Part shown: positions 24,966 through 32,392 of the stretch, in pieces | Position numbering within the stretch: the stretch's first letter is position 1 | How the letters are laid out: every line of letters begins with the position of its first letter | Assembly: GCA_044432745.1 (NCBI GenBank) | Contig: JAWXUH010000008.1 | Location: 1-34,691 of the forward strand | From: CAKOSP01 sp044432745 | GTDB lineage: Bacteria > Bacillota_I > Bacilli_A > RF39 > UBA660 | Reading direction: 5' to 3' | Length of the DNA: 34,691 bases | Translations under genes and position numbers: made by a program | Notes under the pieces: model-generated | The model's input: only the letters and a program-made list of their open reading frames with translations | What the model was told of the DNA's origin: nothing | The model's database searches: none

Positions 24966-26672
24966 ATGAGTGAATCAAAAGATGTTGAAGTAAAACAACC
25001 TAAAAAGAAAAATAATATTAAAACATATGTATTGTTATTACTATTATTATTAACAATCACTGTACTAGGGGTATCATTTGCATACTTCATGGCAATGGGA
25101 GATTTATCAGGAGGCAGTGATGTATCTGTAGAATTAGTTGAAAGAGCTCAATTAGATCTTTCTACAAGCGGAGATTTATCAATTAATGCAACAATGACAA
25201 ATTTCGTTCAAAATGGAAGTAATTTATCAGATACAATAACTGGAACAGCAATACTTACAGCAGGAGAAGTATATAGTGATGTATATAATGTTTATTACGA
25301 AATAAGTGATAATGAATTTATATATACAACTGGTGCAGATGAAACACCAGAACTTATTTTACATATATTAGATGCTGAAGGATACGAAGTAACTTCAGTA
25401 GAAGGGCTTGAATATGTAACAAGTGGAGAAGTTACTGGTTTTGATATTACAACTAAATCAGGTACATTTGAAATTGCAGGTGATTATGTAATTACAACTG
25501 ATGGAATAGATCCAACAGAACAAGAATGGACATTTACTTTATATTTTATGAATCTTGAAACAAATCAAAATGATAATGCAGGAAAAGAATTTGTAAGTCA
25601 AGCAATTTTACAAAGAGATGGAGAAGAAATTGATTTAACAGATCCAAATACACTTTATACTAATGTTTTATTAAACAGTAATGAAAGCGGAACGCCTTAT
25701 TCAACGGTAAGTGAAGCTATTACAGCTATAGAAGGAAAATCTACACCAGATTTTAATTACAACGCAACAACAGACGAAGGGATGTTTGCACAAGAAGATT
25801 CACACGGAACAAGTTATTATTACAGAGGAGCTGTAACAGATAACTGGGTTGAATTTGCAGGGAAGTACTGGAGAATTATAAGAGTTGATGGTGAAGGAAA
25901 TACTAAACTTATTTATTCAGGAACAGATGCACCAGTAGATGATTCAGCTGTAATGACAGGAGCAGGAACTCAAATAGCAAAAACTTCATTTCAAAATTCA
26001 ATATTGACTATATCTGATAATGAATTATTGTCAATGTCAGTAGAAGGAGCAGGATATGTATATACTGATGGAGAATTACATGGAACTACATCAGATAGTT
26101 ACGCAAAAGAAATTCTTGAAGATTGGTATAGTGTGAATTTAATATCATATGATGCAATGCTTGCGACAACAGAATATTGCATAGATAGAAATTCTTATAC
26201 AATAGCAGGTAGTTCAGGTTCATATACATGGACACCAAATGATACAACAGTAACATCAAATGTACAATACTTTGGCGCATCACAAAGGGTAGCAATTGCA
26301 AAAGAAGGTACGGTAGATAATACGGTAACACCATCCCTTAAATGTACAACTGAATCAGATAAATTGAATCTAAAAATAGGTTTAATTTCATTAGATGAAG
26401 CATCACTTGCAGGTGGAACTTATTCAAATGGAACTTCATCTTCTAAAGTTTCAAATACTGATTTCTATTTGTATACTAATCAGGATTATTGGACAATTAC
26501 ACCTTATTTATTTTTATCTTATGCTAATGTTGGTTATATCGACTCAGCAGGTTATCTTGATAAAGACGGTGTTAGTTCTCCAGTAGGTTATCGTCCTACA
26601 GTTACTTTAAATTCAAATGTACAAATTACAGGTGGAACAGGAACAGGAACAGATCCTTACGTTATAGCTTAA
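24966..26672 (+). CDS. membrane-anchored surface protein, tandem paralogue 2
   Basis: A 568-residue paralogue. Membrane anchor at 19-42, TasA/camelysin-like extracellular domain at about 45-220, then a C-terminal domain with WVEFAGKYWRIIRVDGEGN (about 294-312), two conserved Cys (C405 and C460, possible disulfide) and the ending GYRPTVTLNS, then GTGTGTDPYVIA. The first 230 residues are almost identical to paralogue 3, while the last 60 differ strongly, especially 510-542 (ITPYLFLSYANVGYIDSAGY and onward). The ATG follows AGAGGTAAGA. Its own extended -10 promoter and terminator make it independently expressed. Probably displayed on the cell surface; function unknown. Confidence 0.72.
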   Translation: MSESKDVEVKQPKKKNNIKTYVLLLLLLLTITVLGVSFAYFMAMGDLSGGSDVSVELVERAQLDLSTSGDLSINATMTNFVQNGSNLSDTITGTAILTAGEVYSDVYNVYYEISDNEFIYTTGADETPELILHILDAEGYEVTSVEGLEYVTSGEVTGFDITTKSGTFEIAGDYVITTDGIDPTEQEWTFTLYFMNLETNQNDNAGKEFVSQAILQRDGEEIDLTDPNTLYTNVLLNSNESGTPYSTVSEAITAIEGKSTPDFNYNATTDEGMFAQEDSHGTSYYYRGAVTDNWVEFAGKYWRIIRVDGEGNTKLIYSGTDAPVDDSAVMTGAGTQIAKTSFQNSILTISDNELLSMSVEGAGYVYTDGELHGTTSDSYAKEILEDWYSVNLISYDAMLATTEYCIDRNSYTIAGSSGSYTWTPNDTTVTSNVQYFGASQRVAIAKEGTVDNTVTPSLKCTTESDKLNLKIGLISLDEASLAGGTYSNGTSSSKVSNTDFYLYTNQDYWTITPYLFLSYANVGYIDSAGYLDKDGVSSPVGYRPTVTLNSNVQITGGTGTGTDPYVIA

Positions 26673-26687
26673 TTATAAAAATAAAAG

Positions 26688-26710
26688 AATACGATTTTAA
26701 TCGTATTTTT
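26688..26710 (+). terminator. intrinsic terminator of surface protein 2
   Basis: The same AATACGAT/ATCGTATT hairpin as after paralogue 1 (26688-26695 with 26700-26707), followed by Ts. Confidence 0.8.
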
Positions 26711-26795
26711 TATTTTAAATAGTAATAATATAAACGTATATAAAACGAAAAAATATACAAAATAATAAACTAACTATTTATTTTTTAAATAAATA

Positions 26796-26804
26796 TGATA
26801 TAAT
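26796..26804 (+). promoter_or_regulatory. extended -10 promoter of surface protein 3, with upstream inverted repeat
   Basis: TG-A-TATAAT at 26796-26804, with an ATTTATT/AATAAAT inverted repeat just upstream (about 26776-26795). Same arrangement as before paralogue 2. Confidence 0.55.
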
Positions 26805-26831
26805 TTTATAGAAAGTAGAGGAGAGATTTAT

Positions 26832-28538
26832 ATGAGTGAATCAAATGAGGTTGAAGTAAAACAACCTAAAAAGAAAAATAATATTAAAACATACGTATTG
26901 TTATTACTATTATTATTAACAATTACTGTACTTGGAGTATCGTTTGCATACTTCATGGCAATGGGAGATTTATCAGGAGGCAGTGATGTATCCGTAGAAT
27001 TAGTTGAAAGAGCTCAATTAGATCTTTCTACAAGTGGAGATTTATCAATTAATGCAACAATGACAAATTTCGTTCAAAATGGAAGTAATTTATCAGATTC
27101 AATAACTGGAACAGCAATACTTACAGCAGGAGAAGTATATAGTGATGTATATAATGTTTATTATGAAATAAGTGATAATGAATTTATATATACAACTGGT
27201 GCAGATGAAACACCAGAACTTATTTTACATATATTAGATGCTGAAGGATATGAAGTAACTTCAGTAGAAGGGCTTGAATATGTAACAAGTGGAGAAGTTA
27301 CTGGTTTTGATATTACAACTAAATCAGGTACATTTGAAATTGCAGGTGATTATGTAATTACAACAGATGGAATAGATCCAACAGAACAAGAATGGACATT
27401 TACTTTATATTTTATGAATCTTGAAACAAATCAAAATGATAATGCAGGAAAAGAATTTATAAGTAAAGCAATTTTACAAAGAGATGGAGAAGAAATTGAT
27501 TTAACAGATCCAGATGCACTTTATACTAATATTTTATTAAATAGTAATGAAAGTGGAACACCTTATTCAACAGTTAGTGAAGCAATTACAGCTATAGAAG
27601 CTAAAGCTACACCAGACTTTAATTATAATGCGACAACTGATGAAGGAGTATTTGCATATGAAGATGCATATGGAACAAGTTATTATTACAGAGGAGCTGT
27701 AACAGATAACTGGGTTGAGTTTGCAGGTGCATACTGGAGAATTGTAAGAATAGATGGAGAAGGAAATACTAAACTTATTTATTCAGGAACAGATGCACCA
27801 GCTGATGATTCAGCAGTAATGACTGGAGCAGGAACTCAAATAGGAACATCTTCATTCCAAGATGCAACATTAACTTTAACAGATACGGCTTTATTATATC
27901 AATCAGTAGAAGGAGCAGGTTATGTATATACAGATGGTGAACTTCACGGAACAACAACAGATAGTTTAGCGAAAGAAACTCTAGACCAATGGTATACAGA
28001 CAATTTGGTATCATATGATGCAATGCTTGCTACAACTGAATATTGTATAGATAGAAATTCTTATACAGTAGCAGGAGATTCAGGGTCATACACATGGACA
28101 CCAAATGATACAGCAGTAACAACAGATATACAATATTTTGGTGCGTCACAAAGAGTTAACTGGGCTAAAGAAGGATCGTTAGATGATACGATAACGCCAT
28201 CATTGAAATGTACAACTTCATCAGATAAATTAAATTTAAAAATAGGTTTAATAACATTAGATGAAGCGTCACTTGCAGGAGGAAGTTACGGAAACGGAAA
28301 CGGAGCTGTGCTAGCAACAAATACTGATTTTTATTTATATACAAATCAAACATATTGGACGCTTTCTCCGTATAGTTTCCCTAGTAACGTTGCTGTGGGT
28401 TTTGTGTCCTCATCAGGTTATTTGCGTGACGACTACGTTAACTACGATTATGGTCTTCGTCCTACAATTACTTTAAACTCAACAGCACAAATTACAGGTG
28501 GAACAGGAACAGGAACAGATCCTTACGTTATAGGGTAA
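26832..28538 (+). CDS. membrane-anchored surface protein, tandem paralogue 3, with hypervariable-looking C-terminus
   Basis: A 568-residue paralogue with the same layout as copy 2: anchor at 19-42, TasA/camelysin-like domain at about 45-220, WVEFAGAYWRIVRIDGEGN, two conserved Cys, and the ending GLRPTITLNS. Residues 510-544 (TLSPYSFPSNVAVGFVSSSG, then YLRDDYVNYDYGLRP) differ sharply from copy 2. Here the DNA is visibly GC-richer, and the differing codons end in C or T. This type of stretch just before G-[LV]-RP is where diversity-generating retroelements mutate surface proteins with C-type-lectin/FGE-like folds; see findings. The domain fold itself is not proven. AGAGGAGAG precedes the ATG. 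Probably a displayed binding protein. Confidence 0.72.
   Translation: MSESNEVEVKQPKKKNNIKTYVLLLLLLLTITVLGVSFAYFMAMGDLSGGSDVSVELVERAQLDLSTSGDLSINATMTNFVQNGSNLSDSITGTAILTAGEVYSDVYNVYYEISDNEFIYTTGADETPELILHILDAEGYEVTSVEGLEYVTSGEVTGFDITTKSGTFEIAGDYVITTDGIDPTEQEWTFTLYFMNLETNQNDNAGKEFISKAILQRDGEEIDLTDPDALYTNILLNSNESGTPYSTVSEAITAIEAKATPDFNYNATTDEGVFAYEDAYGTSYYYRGAVTDNWVEFAGAYWRIVRIDGEGNTKLIYSGTDAPADDSAVMTGAGTQIGTSSFQDATLTLTDTALLYQSVEGAGYVYTDGELHGTTTDSLAKETLDQWYTDNLVSYDAMLATTEYCIDRNSYTVAGDSGSYTWTPNDTAVTTDIQYFGASQRVNWAKEGSLDDTITPSLKCTTSSDKLNLKIGLITLDEASLAGGSYGNGNGAVLATNTDFYLYTNQTYWTLSPYSFPSNVAVGFVSSSGYLRDDYVNYDYGLRPTITLNSTAQITGGTGTGTDPYVIG
28356..28463 (+). other. candidate variable region of a diversity-generating retroelement target
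   Basis: The 36 codons from the Trp at 509 to the Pro at 544 of surface protein 3. By hand count the stretch is roughly 43% G+C, against about a quarter to a third around it. Nineteen codons where it departs from an Asn-rich template pattern all have the form NNY (CGT, GAC, GAC, TAC, AAC, TAC, GAT, TAT and so on), each reachable from AAC or AAT by changing only adenines. The GC-richer end GGTCTTCGTCCT could be the fixed priming end. The choice of codons was made after looking. No reverse transcriptase or template repeat occurs in the window. Confidence 0.45.
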
Positions 28539-28555
28539 TTATTAAAAATAAAATC

Positions 28556-28580
28556 AAGGCTATAGTTAGTCTTTTTTTTT
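28556..28580 (+). terminator. intrinsic terminator of surface protein 3
   Basis: AAGGCT (28556-28561) pairs with AGTCTT (28568-28573) with one G-T pair, six-base loop, then a run of Ts. It differs from the hairpins after copies 1 and 2. Confidence 0.6.
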
Positions 28581-28628
28581 CGACAAAAATTTTACTTAAA
28601 AAATGTTATATATAAATGGGTGAAGTTT

Positions 28629-29081
28629 ATGAAGGGTTATTTATATGCTGTAATAAGTGCTATTATTGTTGGTGGAGGTTTTGCAATATTTATATTTTGT
28701 ACATCCTCAACAGATAATGATGCAATAACAGTTTTAGCAGGATCATCAGAAAAAGTTTATTTATTTCAATTAGGTGTTTTTAGTAGCGAAGACAATGCAA
28801 TTGCAATGCAAGAAAAATCAACATCAGCTATAATAGATCAAATAAATGATTATTATTACGTATACGGAGCTATATATTCAGATATTTATTTAGTATCTAT
28901 TCTTAAAGATTATTACGATTCTATAGGAGTTAATTATCAAATTAAAGATATAATAGTAGATTACTCCTTTTATAAAGAACTTACTTCATATGAAACACTA
29001 CTTATAGAAAGTAGTAATTTAGAAGTTATTTTACGTACTAATCAAATAATTTTAGACAAGTATGCCATACTAAAAGAATGA
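28629..29081 (+). CDS. SPOR-domain membrane protein, SpoIIB-like by position
   Basis: A protein of about 150 residues with one N-terminal membrane segment (about 4-26) and an extracytoplasmic SPOR-like domain (about 42-105: VYLFQLGVFSSEDNAIAMQE and YYVYGAIYSDIYLVSILKDY). SPOR domains bind septal peptidoglycan with stripped stem peptides. In B. subtilis, SpoIIB has this layout and lies just upstream of the mre genes (comC-spoIIB-maf-radC-mreBCD). Here the gene precedes mreC directly, so it may be a short SpoIIB counterpart acting in septal thinning or engulfment. ATG at 28629 chosen because GGGTG lies seven bases before it; the in-frame GTG at 28620 has no site. It ends in TGA within an ATGA overlap with mreC. 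Confidence 0.72.
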   Translation: MKGYLYAVISAIIVGGGFAIFIFCTSSTDNDAITVLAGSSEKVYLFQLGVFSSEDNAIAMQEKSTSAIIDQINDYYYVYGAIYSDIYLVSILKDYYDSIGVNYQIKDIIVDYSFYKELTSYETLLIESSNLEVILRTNQIILDKYAILKE

Positions 29082-29668
29082 AGAAAATATTTATAAATTT
29101 ATTATTTTTAGTATTACTCGTATCTATTTACTATGGTAAAAACTATATATATGTATATTCAGGTTATAACAATAATGTAATAAGTACTTACGTAGAAAAA
29201 AATGATTATCTTATAGAAGAAGAGTTTCCTTTTGATTTTGAATATACTAAAGTTCTCTATAGAGATATATATGATTTTTCAAACGAAATTACAATATATA
29301 AAGGAAAAAACAAAGACTTAGAAGAAGACATGCTTGTTATAGATGATAATGCTCTTGTTGGTATCATTAAAAGTGTAAGTAACACTACGTCAGTAGTGTC
29401 ACTTTTAACTAATAATGATACCAATATATCAGTTAGAGTGGGTGATGCATACGGAATTTTGAAATATGAATCTGGTATTTTAATGGTTACTAGTTTAACT
29501 GGTAAGTCATTTTCAAACGGTGATTTAATATATACTAGTGGATATTCTAAATATTATGAAGGTGTAGTTATAGGAAATATAATAAAACAAGATGAATTAT
29601 ATTTAGTTAATTTAATTGCTAACTTTAAAAATATTAATAATCTAGTCGTTATAAAGGATATGAAATAA
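29078..29668 (+). CDS. mreC: MreC, rod-shape determining protein (short form)
   Basis: A 196-residue protein with one N-terminal membrane segment (about 4-20) and the periplasm-side MreC beta domain: VIDDNALVGIIKSVSNTTSV, then LTGKSFSNGDLIYTSGYSKY, YEGVVIGNI and a final VVIKD strand. MreC scaffolds the elongasome with MreD, RodA and PBP2. It is about 100 residues shorter than the B. subtilis protein, mostly because the coiled-coil between membrane and beta domain is reduced. It starts four bases before the end of the SPOR gene (ATGA) and ends just before mreD, so the three genes form one operon. No mreB in the window. Confidence 0.85.
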   Translation: MKKIFINLLFLVLLVSIYYGKNYIYVYSGYNNNVISTYVEKNDYLIEEEFPFDFEYTKVLYRDIYDFSNEITIYKGKNKDLEEDMLVIDDNALVGIIKSVSNTTSVVSLLTNNDTNISVRVGDAYGILKYESGILMVTSLTGKSFSNGDLIYTSGYSKYYEGVVIGNIIKQDELYLVNLIANFKNINNLVVIKDMK

Positions 29669-29669
29669 T

Positions 29670-30035
29670 ATGATTTATTTATATATAGATTTAATATTAA
29701 ACTCATTTCTATTTTTGCCAAGTTGCTTAATTATTCTTAATTTGAAGAATAAAAACATATACGAATTTATATTATTTATAATGTTTATATACATAATATT
29801 TGGTCCGTATTTAGCAATTTTATTAATAATTTTGAAAGGGTTATATAAAGTTGTTTTAAAAGGATATGATTCATTTTTTAAAGACATGGTTTTCTTATTT
29901 ATATTCCTTTTATATCTAAGTATATTTCATTATTTTGATAGTATATTTTTATATCTATTTTACAATATTAGTTTTTATTATAGTTTTAATTTTTTTACAA
30001 AAAATAAGCTTGATTTTTCCTCTTTTTTAAAATAA
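29670..30035 (+). CDS. mreD: MreD-like membrane protein
   Basis: A 121-residue very hydrophobic protein with four to five membrane segments, starting one base after the mreC stop codon. MreD is a poorly conserved small membrane partner of MreC. Position directly after mreC, size and hydrophobic pattern support the call; sequence motifs alone do not. It ends KKNKLDFSSFLK without a clear terminator before the tig promoter. Confidence 0.72.
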   Translation: MIYLYIDLILNSFLFLPSCLIILNLKNKNIYEFILFIMFIYIIFGPYLAILLIILKGLYKVVLKGYDSFFKDMVFLFIFLLYLSIFHYFDSIFLYLFYNISFYYSFNFFTKNKLDFSSFLK

Positions 30036-30055
30036 TCATTTTTTTTGTAATTTTC

Positions 30056-30084
30056 TTGTAATTAACACTTTCTTGTATTATAAT
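30056..30084 (+). promoter_or_regulatory. promoter of tig, with repeated TTCTTGTA elements
   Basis: TTGTAA (30056-30061), 17-bp spacer, perfect TATAAT (30079-30084). Related short elements, TTTTTGTAATT, TTCTTGTAATT and TTCTTGTATTA, occur at about 30044, 30053 and 30070. They may be regulator sites or merely low-complexity sequence. Confidence 0.6.
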
Positions 30085-30110
30085 AATTAAGTAATTAGAG
30101 GAGGAATAAT

Positions 30111-31349
30111 ATGAAAAATGAACATATTACAGAAGTAAAATTCGAAAAAGAATGGGTAGAGTCAATTGACAAAGCTTTTAAAAAAGTAAGAAAAAATATA
30201 GAAATTGATGGTTTTAGAAAAGGAACTATCACTAAAGAAATGTTTATTAAAACATATAAAATAGAATCTTTATACGAAGAAGCTATTAATATTTTATTAA
30301 CTGATCAAAATGATGCACTTGCAGGTGATGATAAAGTTAAAATGGTAGTTAGACCAGTAGTTGATATTAAAGATGTTAACGAAGAATCTGTAACTATAAT
30401 AGTTAAGAGAATAAGTGCTCCTGAAGTTAAATTAGGACAATACAAAGATTTAGGTATTAAAACTAAAGAAGTTAAAGTTAGTAAAAAAGATATTGATGAA
30501 AAAATCGATAGCCTAAGAACTGAACATGCTGATTTCGTAGTTATTGATAAAGAAATTGAAAACGGAGATATGGCTGTTATTGATTTCTCAGGAATTGTTG
30601 AAGGAGAAATCTTAGAAGGTGGAACTGGTTTTGATTATTCATTAGAAATTGGATCAAATTCATTTATACCAGGTTTTGAAGAAAAATTAATTGGTGCTAA
30701 AACTGGAGAAGAAAGAGTTTTAAATTTAACTTTCCCAGAAGATTATCATGCAGAAGTAAAAGGTAAAGAAGTAGAATTTACTGTTACAATTAAAGAAGTT
30801 AAAGAAAAAAAATTACCAAAAATTGATAAAGATTTCTTTGAAGATTTAGGTATTGAAGTTAAAGATGAAACTGCTTTTAGAGCTGAAGTTGAAAAAAACT
30901 TATTAGTTGAAAAAGAAGAAGAAATCAAAAAAGAAAAAACAGAAGAAATTTTTGACAAAGGAATTAAAGCAATGACAGTTGAAATTAATCAAGAAATCAT
31001 TGACGACGAAGTTGAAAGTCTTGTTATGGAAATTGAAGATACTTTAAAAATGCAAGGTATGACAATGGAAATGTATACACAAATGATTGGAATGGATGAA
31101 GAAGGAATTAGAGCTTCTATGAATGAAACTGCATCTGGTAGAATTCAAATGAAATATTTCTTAACAGCTGTTGCAAAAGAAGAAAAAATTAAAGCTACTA
31201 AAAAAGAATTAGATGAAAAATTAGCTGAATTCTGTGAGTATACTGGAAATGATTTAGAACAATCTAAAGCTAATCCTGGATTACTTGCTCATATTGAAAA
31301 TGTAGTAATAATGGAAAAAACTTCAGAATTTTTACAAAACAATAACTAA
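30111..31349 (+). CDS. tig: trigger factor, ribosome-associated chaperone and prolyl isomerase
   Basis: Binds ribosomal protein L23 at the exit tunnel and shields nascent chains. A 412-residue protein with the N-terminal ribosome-binding domain (1-110; signature loop GFRKGTIT at 34-41, usually GFRKGKAP), the FKBP-type prolyl-isomerase domain (about 150-235: GDMAVIDFSGIVEGE, IPGFEEKLIGAKTGEE, FPEDYHAEVKGKEVEFTVT) and the helical C-terminal chaperone domain (about 240-410). Length and domain order are normal. A strong GAGGAGG site precedes the ATG. Single-gene unit with its own promoter and terminator. Confidence 0.97.
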   Translation: MKNEHITEVKFEKEWVESIDKAFKKVRKNIEIDGFRKGTITKEMFIKTYKIESLYEEAINILLTDQNDALAGDDKVKMVVRPVVDIKDVNEESVTIIVKRISAPEVKLGQYKDLGIKTKEVKVSKKDIDEKIDSLRTEHADFVVIDKEIENGDMAVIDFSGIVEGEILEGGTGFDYSLEIGSNSFIPGFEEKLIGAKTGEERVLNLTFPEDYHAEVKGKEVEFTVTIKEVKEKKLPKIDKDFFEDLGIEVKDETAFRAEVEKNLLVEKEEEIKKEKTEEIFDKGIKAMTVEINQEIIDDEVESLVMEIEDTLKMQGMTMEMYTQMIGMDEEGIRASMNETASGRIQMKYFLTAVAKEEKIKATKKELDEKLAEFCEYTGNDLEQSKANPGLLAHIENVVIMEKTSEFLQNNN

Positions 31350-31361
31350 AAATCATTTTTT

Positions 31362-31390
31362 AAACTATTGATAATATCAATAGTTTTTTT
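31362..31390 (+). terminator. intrinsic terminator of tig
   Basis: An 11-bp stem (31362-31372 with 31376-31386), three-base loop, ending in seven Ts. Confidence 0.8.
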
Positions 31391-31400
31391 ATTTGTTATA

Positions 31401-31409
31401 TGTTATAAT
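31401..31409 (+). promoter_or_regulatory. extended -10 promoter of the RsiV-like gene
   Basis: TG-T-TATAAT at 31401-31409, only ten bases after the tig terminator. No good -35. Confidence 0.5.
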
Positions 31410-31441
31410 ATTAATTAAGAATAGAAGGAGAAGTGTTGGAA

Positions 31442-32287
31442 ATGGAAAAGAAAAAAGAAATAAAAGAAGAAAAAATAGATGAAAATAAAGTAATTAGTGA
31501 ATCTGAGAAGAAAAAAGATAAAATAATAAAATTCTTAGTATTTATAATTTTACTTTTGATTGTTATAATTGGATCTTATTATATATATCATACTAGATTT
31601 ACAGACGATGTCAGTGGTAATTCAACTGAAACAGAAGTAGATGGAAATAATAATCTTAATCAAGGTGAAGAAAAAGAATTAACAGTAGATATTTCTTTCA
31701 TGCAAGGTTTTACATATTATGATAGATTTGCAGAAACTGAAAAAACTACTGGTGTAGATGTAATGTCAATTAACTATGATTCTGATTATGTTAATACATT
31801 AAATAAATACTATACAGAATTGTCTGAAAAATATTTAGAAGAAAATCAACTTGTTACAGAAGATTGGATTGAATCAAAAAGAGAACAAGGGCACTCTAAC
31901 ATAGATGAATTATTAGAAGATTTAGATTTAGAAATAAACGATCTTGCAGTATCTTCATCGTTTGATATTACATATACTTTATATGTTGACGTAATTTCTA
32001 TTGTAGGTACATATAAACTTCAAAGTTTAGGTGGTAGTTATGAAAATATACATTCTAGTAATATAAACTTAAATGATGGTACAGAGTATTCTAATTCAGA
32101 CATGATTAATTTATTTAATTTAACTGAAGAATACGTGTTATCTGAATATGAATCATATTTTGATGGTCAATCTAATAATGATGTTAAATTTATAGATGAT
32201 ATGAGTTTCTTTATTATGGATTCTGAATTATATGTTAATATTGAAAATTACGGTGTAGGTGGATTTTACCACAAATTATCAGAATAA
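31442..32287 (+). CDS. membrane-anchored protein with RsiV/DUF3298-like extracellular domain
   Basis: About 281 residues. A short, highly charged cytoplasmic N-terminus (about 30 residues) is followed by one membrane segment (about 31-52), a Ser/Asn-rich linker and an extracellular domain of about 200 residues. Its end, SNINLNDGTEYSNSDMINLF, then a helix, then SFFIMDSELYVNIENYGVGG, resembles the C-terminal half of RsiV/PdaC-type DUF3298 domains. RsiV is a membrane anti-sigma factor, and the next gene is a sigma-70-like protein. However, the cytoplasmic part here is small and shows no clear anti-sigma fold. Start uncertain among GTG 31433, TTG 31436 and ATG 31442, because the GGAG site ends at 31430. 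The gene has its own promoter and terminator, so it is not strictly in an operon with the sigma-like gene. Confidence 0.65.
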   Translation: MEKKKEIKEEKIDENKVISESEKKKDKIIKFLVFIILLLIVIIGSYYIYHTRFTDDVSGNSTETEVDGNNNLNQGEEKELTVDISFMQGFTYYDRFAETEKTTGVDVMSINYDSDYVNTLNKYYTELSEKYLEENQLVTEDWIESKREQGHSNIDELLEDLDLEINDLAVSSSFDITYTLYVDVISIVGTYKLQSLGGSYENIHSSNINLNDGTEYSNSDMINLFNLTEEYVLSEYESYFDGQSNNDVKFIDDMSFFIMDSELYVNIENYGVGGFYHKLSE

Positions 32288-32313
32288 AAAATAAGTTAAT
32301 ACTTATTTTTTTT
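32287..32313 (+). terminator. intrinsic terminator after the RsiV-like gene
   Basis: A 10-bp stem (32287-32296 with 32301-32310), four-base loop, followed by Ts. It separates this gene from the third sigma-like gene. Confidence 0.75.
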
Positions 32314-32338
32314 ATGTCTAAATTTAAGACTTATATTA

Positions 32339-32367
32339 TTGACTTATAAATCCTATTTTGTTACTAT
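32339..32367 (+). promoter_or_regulatory. promoter of the third sigma-like gene
   Basis: TTGACT (32339-32344), 17-bp spacer, TACTAT (32362-32367), overlapping a TATAAA. The same TTGACT-17-TA-x-TAT form precedes the first sigma-like gene. The ribosome site AGGTGG follows. Confidence 0.6.
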
Positions 32368-32392
32368 AAATTACGCAGGTGGTGGCTATTTT

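Larger units (their letters stand above)
24859..25660 (+). repeat. first copy of a long direct repeat
   Basis: Covers the terminator of paralogue 1, the promoter of paralogue 2 and the first 230 or so codons of paralogue 2. It is nearly identical to the copy starting at 26688, except for about 50 extra bases in the second intergenic region. Identity falls sharply in the C-terminal domain. Confidence 0.75.
26688..27526 (+). repeat. second copy of the long direct repeat
   Basis: Partner of the repeat at 24859-25660: terminator, promoter with inverted repeat, and the 5' part of paralogue 3. About 50 bases of A/T-rich sequence (about 26722-26770) are present only here. Confidence 0.75.

Noticed and set aside
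23164..28538. CRISPR-like or short tandem repeat array
   Set aside because: The repetition seen here is gene duplication; there is no regular short repeat with unique spacers anywhere in the window.
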